Below are positions 26,861-34,397 of a stretch of 64,000 bases of DNA, in pieces. This DNA comes from Butyrivibrio fibrisolvens. GTDB lineage: Bacteria; Bacillota; Clostridia; Lachnospirales; Lachnospiraceae. The stretch's first letter is position 1, and each line of letters opens with the position of its first letter. The stretch spans positions 1,240,001-1,304,000 of the forward strand of contig NZ_CP146963.1 of the NCBI RefSeq assembly GCF_037113525.1. Reading direction: 5' to 3'. Position numbers and translations under genes: made by a program. The notes below the pieces were generated by a model. It did no database searches. It worked only from the letters and a program-made list of their open reading frames with translations, and was not told the origin of the DNA.

Positions 26861-28303
26861 ATGCGTAGTAAGAATCTTGTTGGGAGAACTGAAGAGATAG
26901 CACTTCTTGAAGAATACTATAATTCTGGAAAATCGGAGCTGGTTGCTGTTTATGGAAGACGACGTGTCGGTAAAACATACTTGATTTGTGAGACATTGGA
27001 AGATCGCTTCGACTTTGATTATACAGGGAAACATAAAGTAGCTGCAAAGGTTCAAATAGCAGAATTTCAAAAAGAACTTAACAGGCATACAAAAGATAAG
27101 TCTGGTGAAGCGAAAGATTGGTTTGAGGCATTTGATAATTTGAAGGAGTATTTGCTTAGCCTGAAAAAAGATCGTGTGGTTGTGTTCCTTGATGAGCTTC
27201 CTTGGATGGATACTGCGAAGAGTAATTTTTTGGCAGCTCTTTCTGCATTTTGGAATGGATGGAGGAGTAAGAAACCTCTTCTGAAATTGTTTGTTTGCGG
27301 CTCAGCTACTACTTGGATGGTAGATAAATTTATAGGGGATAAAGGGGGATTGTATGGTCGTGTTAGCAGACCTATCTATCTTGCTCCATTTACTTTGCTA
27401 GAAACGGAGCAGTATCTGAATGATATCAAGAAAATGAAATATGGCAGAAAGCTTGTCCTTGATACATATATGATATTTGGTGGCATCCCATACTATCTTG
27501 ATATGCTTAATAACAAGAAGCCATTGTCAGAAAATGTGGACACCTTGTTCTTTTCAAATAACGCTCCATTAAAGACAGAGTTTGATTTCTTATTCCGTTC
27601 GCTTTTTAAGGATAGTATGAACTATAGACGTGTTATAGAGTATATATCAACAAAGATGATTGGTCTTACCAGAGAGGATATATCATATAATTGCAAATTA
27701 ACTGGTGGAGAGCTTACCAAGATACTAAATAACCTTGTTGCATGTGATTTTATAAGATGTTACATGTCTCCCGGAAAGAAACAAAGAGCTAAAGTTTATC
27801 AGCTTACGGATATGTTTTCGCTATTTCATCTGAGATTTGTTGGGAGAAACTCAGGAACTGACGAGCATTATTGGACGAACTTGGGGAAAACAGGGAAAAA
27901 GAATGCGTGGTCAGGATATGCTTTTGAGCAGGTGTGTCTAAATCATATTCCACAGATAAAGGCTAAGTTAGGAATAACGGGCATTCTTAGTAATTCATAT
28001 GCATGGAGCAAGAGGGCGTTCACTGATTCTGATGGAACAGAATGGGCTGGTGGACAGATAGATTTGATCATAGACCGAAATGATGATGTTATAAATATCT
28101 GTGAAATGAAATACTCATCAGATGAGTACATCATTACGCCTAAGTATGCTAAAGATGTTAAAGATAGGATGTCGATGTTTAGAGCATCTGAGAAAATCAA
28201 GAAAGATTTAAGGTGTACCTTTGTGACGACCTATGGCGTTAAGAGGAATCCTAATAGTGACATTGTGGCATATGAGATTGTTTTAGATGATTTATTTAAA
28301 TGA
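26861..28303 (+). CDS. AAA ATPase with C-terminal DUF234 nuclease-like domain
   Basis: A 480-residue protein. The N-terminal STAND-like/archaeal-type ATPase domain shows VYGRRRVGKT (Walker A, near residue 30) and VVFLDELPWMD (Walker B, near 106). A winged-helix region follows near 290-320. The C-terminal domain carries GGQIDLIIDR and ICEMKYS, the D...ExK pattern of PD-(D/E)XK nucleases. The family is widespread in gut bacteria and archaea and its role is not established. GAGGAGG lies seven bases before the ATG. A promoter and two related hairpins frame it closely, so it looks like a self-contained cassette. Confidence 0.88.
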   Translation: MRSKNLVGRTEEIALLEEYYNSGKSELVAVYGRRRVGKTYLICETLEDRFDFDYTGKHKVAAKVQIAEFQKELNRHTKDKSGEAKDWFEAFDNLKEYLLSLKKDRVVVFLDELPWMDTAKSNFLAALSAFWNGWRSKKPLLKLFVCGSATTWMVDKFIGDKGGLYGRVSRPIYLAPFTLLETEQYLNDIKKMKYGRKLVLDTYMIFGGIPYYLDMLNNKKPLSENVDTLFFSNNAPLKTEFDFLFRSLFKDSMNYRRVIEYISTKMIGLTREDISYNCKLTGGELTKILNNLVACDFIRCYMSPGKKQRAKVYQLTDMFSLFHLRFVGRNSGTDEHYWTNLGKTGKKNAWSGYAFEQVCLNHIPQIKAKLGITGILSNSYAWSKRAFTDSDGTEWAGGQIDLIIDRNDDVINICEMKYSSDEYIITPKYAKDVKDRMSMFRASEKIKKDLRCTFVTTYGVKRNPNSDIVAYEIVLDDLFK

Positions 28304-28308
28304 AAATA

Positions 28309-28341
28309 CTCCGTAACTCGTGAAAAATACGAGTTACGGAG
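28309..28341. repeat. Hairpin downstream of the AAA-DUF234 gene, partner of 26747
   Basis: CTCCGTAACTCG / CGAGTTACGGAG, 12-bp stem with a 9-base loop, followed by CAAAAAT as in the upstream copy. Compared with that copy, the C-G pair is a G-C pair here. There is no T run on the plus strand, so it is not a classical terminator for this gene. Confidence 0.8.
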
Positions 28342-28445
28342 CAAAAATGATTTGGCCTAAAAATAATTACATTCTCATTAGACCACTTGGTCGTAATGTA
28401 TATTTAGACAGGCGTTTCAAATAAATGGAGTAAGGGGACGAGAAG

Positions 28446-28628
28446 ATGAGTGAAGCTTTTTTAAAATTAGCTAATAAAGTTGCAGATGAGAGAGAATTGC
28501 AGACTAAAGCTCGCCATGTTGCTGCATTGATGGACAATATGAATATGACATTGGAGCAGGCCATGAATGTATTGGAGATTCAAGGCAAAGATCGTGCAAT
28601 CATAGCCAAGCAACTTCAGAAGCAATAG
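28446..28628 (+). CDS. Small hypothetical protein (60 residues)
   Basis: A 60-residue helical protein, MSEAFLKLANKVADERELQT at its start and ending in NVLEIQGKDRAIIAKQLQKQ. The AAGGGGACGAG upstream is a reasonable ribosome site and a terminator follows 22 bases after the stop, so it is probably expressed. Similar segments occur at the C-terminus of longer Rpn-type or uncharacterised proteins, so it may be a shortened remnant that kept a start. No function can be given. Confidence 0.55.
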   Translation: MSEAFLKLANKVADERELQTKARHVAALMDNMNMTLEQAMNVLEIQGKDRAIIAKQLQKQ

Positions 28629-28650
28629 AAACAATAAACATATTAGTAGA

Positions 28651-28688
28651 GCACTTTAGGGAATTACTGAAATCTAAAGTGCTTTTTT
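28651..28688 (+). terminator. Terminator after the 60-residue gene
   Basis: GCACTTTAG / CTAAAGTGC stem, 14-base loop, T6. Confidence 0.85.
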
Positions 28689-28705
28689 ATTAACTCAAAT
28701 TTAGT

Positions 28706-28956
28706 ACATATAAAATAAACTAAAACTTTGACTATTCCTGAGGATGGCAGCCTATAAATGATTTTGGTGTCTTTGAAAATTATATTAAATTCAAGAGCTT
28801 GATAGATGGAATGATATATTCTGTTTGGGATTCATCTGCCCCCGCGAAGCGAGTTTATGAATCCCAGAATATATCGTTCCAGATATCATGCCTTGAATTT
28901 TATATAATTTTCATGACACCAAAATCATTTATAGGCTGCCACCCTCAGGAATACTC
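28706..28956. repeat. Long palindromic repeat, copy A
   Basis: Two arms of about 100 bp (28730-28835 and 28857-28956) are near-perfect reverse complements around a short centre containing GCGAAGCGAG. The sequence is about 90 percent the same as copy B at 32629-32970 and lies in the same orientation. The left end has ACATATAAAATAAAC like copy B; the matching right end is eroded. The region has no gene. It ends about 40 bp before the Sel1 gene's -10 box. Confidence 0.85.
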
Positions 28957-28996
28957 GATACCTTTTACATTTTCTAGCACGCCTCCAAAGAATGTG

Positions 28997-29004
28997 GTAC
29001 AATT
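28997..29004 (+). promoter_or_regulatory. Extended -10 promoter, possibly leaderless
   Basis: TGG TACAAT has the TGn extended -10 form. It ends five bases before the preferred ATG of the Sel1 gene, so the mRNA could start at or near the start codon. No ribosome site is visible. Confidence 0.45.
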
Positions 29005-29009
29005 TGCGT

Positions 29010-29579
29010 ATGAAAAACGCAGAAGAGATGTTTATTAAAGGTGACTTAAAAGAAGCTTTTGAAATATTTCTTTCTCTTGCTGAACAGGGCGACGGGAGAG
29101 CAATGTATTTTCTTGCGCTTTATTACGCTCTGGGTCTTGGCGATATTGATTTTCCTGATGATGTTATAGCGGGTAAGCTCCTGCATAAAGGGGCTGACGC
29201 CGGTGATATACTTGCAAAGCTTAATACAGCTTATGCTTATGAAATAGATTCCTATGAATTTAAAAAATTAGTAGATGAATCCTTTGTTGAAGTCAAGAAA
29301 CTTGCTGACTTAGGGGATATTTTTGCCCAGAATGAGCTGGCTGATCTTTACATGAACGGATGGGGGACAAGTAAAGATCTGGACAGAGGACTTTCAATAC
29401 TCAAAAGCTGCTCTGAGAAAGGCTTATGGCTTTCTTCCTACAGACTGGCACAGTATTATGACAGCCTCGGGACCAAGGAAAGCGAAGAAGAGAGCATGAA
29501 ATGGCTCCACACGGCAGCAGATCAGGGGTGCCAGAAGGCAGAAGCAGTCATAAAGGTTATGGAACTTCTGGCTGATTAA
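29010..29579 (+). CDS. Sel1-repeat protein
   Basis: About 189 residues made of helical Sel1-like repeats: FLSLAEQGDGRAMYFLALYY, then LADLGDIFAQNELADLYMNG and LHTAADQGCQKAEAV. Such proteins act as scaffolds for protein-protein contacts. No signal peptide, so it is cytosolic. I prefer ATG 29010 (MKNAEEMF) over ATG 28992 because the promoter -10 box lies between them. The YesN-type regulator follows 39 bases later, so they may be cotranscribed. Confidence 0.8.
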   Translation: MKNAEEMFIKGDLKEAFEIFLSLAEQGDGRAMYFLALYYALGLGDIDFPDDVIAGKLLHKGADAGDILAKLNTAYAYEIDSYEFKKLVDESFVEVKKLADLGDIFAQNELADLYMNGWGTSKDLDRGLSILKSCSEKGLWLSSYRLAQYYDSLGTKESEEESMKWLHTAADQGCQKAEAVIKVMELLAD

Positions 29580-29618
29580 TTAAAGATAAGAGAAGGGGAG
29601 TTTTGGGGGAGTTAGTAC

Positions 29619-31253
29619 ATGATCAGCGTTTTTTTGGTTGAAGATGAAATTGTAATGAGGGAGGGTATCAGGAACAACATCAACTGGGCCGCGGAAGGGT
29701 ACGAGTTTGTCGGCGAAGCAGGCGATGGAGAGCTTGCATATCCCATGATCAGGGAACTTAAGCCCGATATAGTCATTACTGATATCAGAATGCCTTTTAT
29801 GGACGGCCTTGAACTAAGCCGCCTTATCAAAAAAGATCTTCCGTCTACAAGGATCATAATCTTAAGTGGTTATGATGACTTTCAATATGCTCGTGAAGCG
29901 ATCGGCATAGGCGTGACCGATTATCTTTTGAAGCCCATTTCAGGGGCACAGCTTCTCGAAGCCATCGGCAAGGTGTCTGATGGAATAAGAGCCGAGCAGG
30001 ATCAGCAAAGGTTTATGGAAAGATATAGGAAGGAACGCGAAGAGAACCGCATCCTTGAAAAGCGTGTGCTGTTCAGGGAGCTTGTTGCGGGTGTTCGTTC
30101 GATGCCCGAAATTCTTGATAAGGGCAAGAGCCTTGGCATCAATCTTGCTGCAGGAGCCTACGGTATAGTCATGTTCCAGATGAGCCTTTGCGATGAAAAC
30201 CAGAAAGAGGGCGAGATCACAGAATCCTATTCAGAAAGCATTGAAAAGGCCACCAAGGAACTAAGGGCTAAATATAATGAAGCGGAGAACGTCCAGGTAT
30301 ACGAGCAGCTTGGCGGTGTTTTTGTATTCCTTGTTTTGGGAAAAGACAGACAGCAAACCGGCGAAAGCATGGACAATCTCCTCAAAGATCTCGAAGAACT
30401 GATGGCTGATAAATCAGGCCTCCATTACTATGCAGGTAGAGGCATAGTTGTAGACAGGATAAGGGAAGTTGGAAAAAGCTATGAGTCTGCAAGTAAAGCC
30501 TTTGCGCACAGATTCCTGTACGATACCAGCATGGTTTTCGATGGACAAGGTGGCAACTCGCATGAAGCAAAGTCTGCAAGCATCAATATAGACGAGATCG
30601 ATATAGGAAAACTGGACAGACGCATCGTTACAGGCTTTTTGAAAAACGGAAGTCTTGAAGAACTTGAGCATTTTGTAGAAGATTTTGTTGAAAATACAGG
30701 CAAAGGCAACTTTGAATCACTGATATTCAGACAGTATATCAGCGTGGATCTGTATTTCACGGTAGTTTCCTTCCTTGAATCTATAGGATATTCAAAAGAC
30801 GAGATCACAGAGAAGCTTGGCAATATAGGTGATAAACAGGCATCTCTTGATGATACTAAAAGGACAGAAGAATATATAAATGATATACTCTCGAAAGCTC
30901 TTGAGATGAGGGACAAGGTTTCAGATTCAAGGTACAGCTCTCTTATTAACGGTGCCAGGAACTACATTTATGAGCATTTCAGCGATGAGGATATATCTCT
31001 CAATCAGGTTGCGGCCAGTGTTAACATAAGCCCCAATCACTTTAGTTCCGTATTTAAGAAAGAAACCGGAGAGACATTCATTGAATTCCTTACAAGAGTT
31101 CGAATGGACAAGGCTAAAGAGCTTCTTGAGACCACGGATATGAAAGCTGCCGAGATCGGTTACCAGACTGGATACAGAGACCCTCATTACTTCAGCTATA
31201 TTTTTAAGAAGACTCAGAATATAAGCCCAAGACAGTACAGAGAAAAAGAATAG
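29619..31253 (+). CDS. YesN-type response regulator (receiver plus AraC DNA-binding domain)
   Basis: A 544-residue regulator. The receiver domain carries the acidic pair VEDE, phosphoacceptor Asp in DIVITDIRMP (near residue 54) and KP in YLLKPIS. A central region of about 280 residues links to a C-terminal AraC/XylS domain with two helix-turn-helix units (SLNQVAASVNISPNHFSSVF; AAEIGYQTGYRDPHYFS). It pairs with the kinase that starts nine bases downstream and most likely activates the sugar importer beyond. Confidence 0.93.
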   Translation: MISVFLVEDEIVMREGIRNNINWAAEGYEFVGEAGDGELAYPMIRELKPDIVITDIRMPFMDGLELSRLIKKDLPSTRIIILSGYDDFQYAREAIGIGVTDYLLKPISGAQLLEAIGKVSDGIRAEQDQQRFMERYRKEREENRILEKRVLFRELVAGVRSMPEILDKGKSLGINLAAGAYGIVMFQMSLCDENQKEGEITESYSESIEKATKELRAKYNEAENVQVYEQLGGVFVFLVLGKDRQQTGESMDNLLKDLEELMADKSGLHYYAGRGIVVDRIREVGKSYESASKAFAHRFLYDTSMVFDGQGGNSHEAKSASINIDEIDIGKLDRRIVTGFLKNGSLEELEHFVEDFVENTGKGNFESLIFRQYISVDLYFTVVSFLESIGYSKDEITEKLGNIGDKQASLDDTKRTEEYINDILSKALEMRDKVSDSRYSSLINGARNYIYEHFSDEDISLNQVAASVNISPNHFSSVFKKETGETFIEFLTRVRMDKAKELLETTDMKAAEIGYQTGYRDPHYFSYIFKKTQNISPRQYREKE

Positions 31254-31262
31254 AGGACATGT

Positions 31263-32618
31263 ATGACAAAAGTTCAGAAGGGAAAACTGATAAGTGGTCT
31301 GTCTGTAGGTAAGAAGCTGACAGTTATGGTTCTTGTCATGCTGATTCCGTTTTCACTTATCACTGTATTCTTATTATATACTCTTAATCGTTTTGGTAAT
31401 TCTTATAATCTTGTCGTATCTAACGTTGCCATCGCCAACCAGTACAACCTTGAGTTCAGGGAAGAGTATGACTCTGTCCTTTATCAGATGGTTGCAAGAT
31501 CCATTACCAAAGATATGATCAATGAAGAGCTTGGCCTTACTAATCCTGACGACATGACAGAGAATGTAAGGCAAAGCTTTGATAAGCTTGTTACAAGCTC
31601 CACTTCCCAGAATGCCAGAAAATCTGCAGAAAGTGTTTTAAAGCTCCTTACAACCCTTGATAACAGATGTAATGACATCAATAATAACATAATAAAGGGC
31701 GGCGCTTACGATGTGAATATGAGCGCTCTCGATAACGATATCCGCGTCATCACTGAGCTCATCCAGGAAAGAATATCCGAGTATATCTACTACGAAGCCG
31801 GTAGCATGGAACTTATAAGATCTGCGATGGAAGCTGAGCGTATAAAGCTTATCCGCGCGATCGGAATGTTCTTTATCTTTTTCTTTATATTCGTTTTATT
31901 CCTCGTTATCTACCTGTCATCGGCGATAACGCATGAGGTTGATATACTTGTGGGAGAAGTTAAGAGCGAGCAGATCAATTCAAGAAATCTTGAGCTCAAG
32001 CTCCTTCAGTCCCAGATCAATCCTCACTTTTTGTACAACACCCTTGATAACATAGTATGGCTGTCTGAAGGCGGACGCAAAGACGACGTTACAGGCATAG
32101 TCACATCGCTTTCAAGGTTCTTCAGAACAACTCTCTCCGGCGGACTTGACTATATAACAATCAAGCAGGAGATATCTCACATAGAATCTTATCTTCAGAT
32201 CCAGAGATTCAGATACCGCGACATACTAAACTATGAAATTGATATACCCGAAGAATTCCTTGGTTACAGGATCATCAAGATGACTCTCCAACCTGTAGTT
32301 GAGAATGCCCTGTATCATGGCATCAAGAATAAAAGAGGCGGCGGAACCATCAAGATATCCATGCACCACCAAGGAGGTGACCTTGAGATAGACGTAGAAG
32401 ACAACGGCATAGGCATGAACAGCGAAGATACAGCTAATCTTCAACGCCTTGCAGATGGCCTTGAAAAAGCCAGAGAAGATAACGCAGGCTTTGGAATGGC
32501 CAATGTCGGAGAACGTATGAGACTCAACTATGGCCCAGAGTACGGCCTAAAAATTGAAAGCGAGTACGGCAAAGGCACTATAGTAAAAATATTGTTCCCG
32601 AAGGAAAATTCGAATTAA
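31263..32618 (+). CDS. YesM-type sensor histidine kinase
   Basis: A 451-residue membrane kinase. Two transmembrane helices (about residues 18-40 and 198-220) bracket an extracytoplasmic sensor domain of about 155 residues. The kinase core has LLQSQINPHFLYNTLDNIVW (phospho-His), the N box VVENALYHGIKNK, DNGIGM and GFGMANVGERM. It phosphorylates the YesN-type regulator encoded upstream. The likely signal is the sugar carried by the adjacent YtfQ-like proteins, sensed directly or through one of the binding proteins. Confidence 0.93.
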   Translation: MTKVQKGKLISGLSVGKKLTVMVLVMLIPFSLITVFLLYTLNRFGNSYNLVVSNVAIANQYNLEFREEYDSVLYQMVARSITKDMINEELGLTNPDDMTENVRQSFDKLVTSSTSQNARKSAESVLKLLTTLDNRCNDINNNIIKGGAYDVNMSALDNDIRVITELIQERISEYIYYEAGSMELIRSAMEAERIKLIRAIGMFFIFFFIFVLFLVIYLSSAITHEVDILVGEVKSEQINSRNLELKLLQSQINPHFLYNTLDNIVWLSEGGRKDDVTGIVTSLSRFFRTTLSGGLDYITIKQEISHIESYLQIQRFRYRDILNYEIDIPEEFLGYRIIKMTLQPVVENALYHGIKNKRGGGTIKISMHHQGGDLEIDVEDNGIGMNSEDTANLQRLADGLEKAREDNAGFGMANVGERMRLNYGPEYGLKIESEYGKGTIVKILFPKENSN

Positions 32619-32628
32619 TAACTTAAAA

Positions 32629-32970
32629 TTCGCACATATAAAATAAACTAAAACTTTGAATATTCTTGAGGATGGCAGCCTATAAATGATTTTGGTGTCT
32701 TTGAAAAATATATTAAATTCAAGAGCGTGATAGCTGGAATGATATATTCTGTTTGGGATTTATCTGTCTGAGCGAAGCGAGTTCCCGACATAGAAGTTCA
32801 TCCATGAACTTCTAAACATGTCGTAACTACGTCCTGTAGTTTATAAATCCCGGAATATATCATTCCAGCTATCATGCCTTGAATATTATATATTTTTCAT
32901 GACACCAAAATCATTTATAGGCTACCATCCTCAGGAATACTCGACAACCTAGCTGTTTTATATGTGAGAA
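32629..32970. repeat. Long palindromic repeat, copy B, with TTCGCACATATAAAA ends
   Basis: A 342-bp element bounded by TTCGCACATATAAAA (32629-32643) and TTTTATATGTGAGAA (32956-32970), one mismatch in 15. The interior arms (about 32658-32763 and 32843-32943) match those of copy A. The centre holds the double-hairpin element (32786-32843) that copy A lacks, so the structure is nested. It starts ten bases after the kinase stop and is non-coding. Confidence 0.85.
32786..32843 (+). repeat. Double-hairpin repeat element, copy 2
   Basis: Outer stem CGACAT/ATGTCG, inner stem AGAAGTTCAT/ATGAACTTCT, tip CC, 3' bulge AAAC, then a second hairpin AACTAC GTCCT GTAGTT. Relative to copy 1 at 23138, two outer and two inner base pairs have changed on both sides so that pairing is kept. 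Confidence 0.7.
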
Positions 32971-33125
32971 ACCTAAGTTAGTAAAATTTCGAAACTTTAT
33001 TCGTAAAAAATCAAACTTTTTTCCGAACTCAATAAAATAATAAAACTAAAAGCGAAAATAATGCATCGAATCTCAACTCTCCATACCATACAATTGGTAA
33101 CAGTTACTGATTAACTATTATCTTA

Positions 33126-33158
33126 TGAGATCAAGTCGCGTGGGGCGAGCTGATCTCA
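33126..33158 (+). promoter_or_regulatory. Leader hairpin before the sugar-binding protein gene
   Basis: TGAGATCA / TGATCTCA enclose an inner GTCGC / GGCGA stem, 33 bases before the ATG at 33191. There is no T run. It may stabilise the leader or serve as an operator. The 220 bases between the palindrome and the gene contain no ORF; the exact promoter is unclear. Confidence 0.5.
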
Positions 33159-33190
33159 CATTCCCGGAAAGGGTATGAAGGAGGGTTCAA

Positions 33191-34336
33191 ATGAAAAAGA
33201 AGTTACTTGGTGCATTAATGTCTTCAGCAATGGTTGTAAGCCTTCTCGCAGGTTGTCAGTCAGGTGATGCAGGTACAGCAACAGAGCCTGCTGGCGGTGA
33301 TACAACACCTACAGAGCAGACAGATAACTCAAATACTGATACAGCAGGAAATGCAGAAGAAGCTGAGAAGGAAGTCGCTGAGAATACTGATAACTCAGAT
33401 GGGGGACTTATCAATATCGGTTTTGCACAGGTTGGACATGAGTCTGACTGGCGTACAGCTTCTACAAAGTCCTGTCAGGATGTTTTCTCAGAAGCTAATG
33501 GCTACAACTTAAGCTTTGTTGATTGCGATAATGACTCAGCAGCACAGCTTGAGGCAGTTAGAAGCTTCATCGAGCAGGATGTTGACTATATCATCATCGA
33601 TCCTATCGTTTCAACAGGTTGGGACACAGTTCTTACAGAGTGTGAAGAAGCTGGTATCCCTGTAATCGTAATCGACCGTACAATTGATGACTCTGATAAA
33701 TATGCAGCATGGGTTGGATCTGACTTCAAGCAGGAAGGTCTTGCAGCTGGTGAATGGCTCAATGCTTATGCAGAGGCTAACGGAATCACAGAGATCAACG
33801 CTCTTGTTATCTCCGGTACAACAGGCGCATCCGCACAGATCGGACGTTCTGACGGATTCAAGGAAGCAGCTGACAAGTATGGCTGGACAATCCTTGATGA
33901 GCAGACAGGTGACTTCACAGAAGATGGCGGACAGGAAGTTATGGAATCATACTGCAAGAGCTACGAAGGCAAGTTCAACGTAGTTGTTTGCCAGAACGAT
34001 AACGAAGCTTTCGGTGCTATGACAGCTATGGACAACGCTGGTGTTACATATGGTCCTGACGGCGATGTAATCCTTATCTCTTTCGACGCTTGTACAGCAG
34101 GTCTTGAAGAAGTTAAGGCTCGTAAGATCACAGCAGACTTTGAGTGTAACCCTCTTGCAGCTCCTACAGTTGAGGAAGTTATCCAGACACTTATAAGCGG
34201 TGGCACACCTGAGACAGAAGTATACATGCCTGAGCACTGGTATGCTCTTCCTGATGCAATCGTTGAATTCTCAATCAACGGCGTAGCACAGGAAATGACA
34301 GAAGTTACAGACGCAGTTATCGAAGCACAGTATTAA
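33191..34336 (+). CDS. YtfQ-like sugar ABC transporter binding lipoprotein
   Basis: A 381-residue lipoprotein. The signal ends at LLAGC and is followed by a Thr/Glu-rich linker to about residue 70. The type-I sugar-binding fold shows INIGFAQVGHESDWR, the DYIIIDPIVSTGWD hinge strand, and QNDNEAFGAM. This matches the YtfQ family, which binds galactofuranose and related sugars. GGAGGG lies before the ATG. First gene of the importer operon; a strong GC-rich hairpin after it should favour high binding-protein expression. Ligand identity in this organism is inferred. Confidence 0.9.
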   Translation: MKKKLLGALMSSAMVVSLLAGCQSGDAGTATEPAGGDTTPTEQTDNSNTDTAGNAEEAEKEVAENTDNSDGGLINIGFAQVGHESDWRTASTKSCQDVFSEANGYNLSFVDCDNDSAAQLEAVRSFIEQDVDYIIIDPIVSTGWDTVLTECEEAGIPVIVIDRTIDDSDKYAAWVGSDFKQEGLAAGEWLNAYAEANGITEINALVISGTTGASAQIGRSDGFKEAADKYGWTILDEQTGDFTEDGGQEVMESYCKSYEGKFNVVVCQNDNEAFGAMTAMDNAGVTYGPDGDVILISFDACTAGLEEVKARKITADFECNPLAAPTVEEVIQTLISGGTPETEVYMPEHWYALPDAIVEFSINGVAQEMTEVTDAVIEAQY

Positions 34337-34350
34337 TATACTTAACATTG

Positions 34351-34374
34351 GCCAGGGCCGGGTCCGGCCCTGGC
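34351..34374 (+). terminator. GC-rich intercistronic hairpin (attenuator or mRNA stabiliser)
   Basis: GCCAGGGCCGG / CCGGCCCTGGC, 11-bp stem with almost no loop, only a weak T stretch. It lies between the binding-protein and ATPase genes, where partial termination or 3'-end protection is usual in sugar ABC operons. Confidence 0.75.
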
Positions 34375-34397
34375 TACTTTAATTTAGGGAGGCGCGC

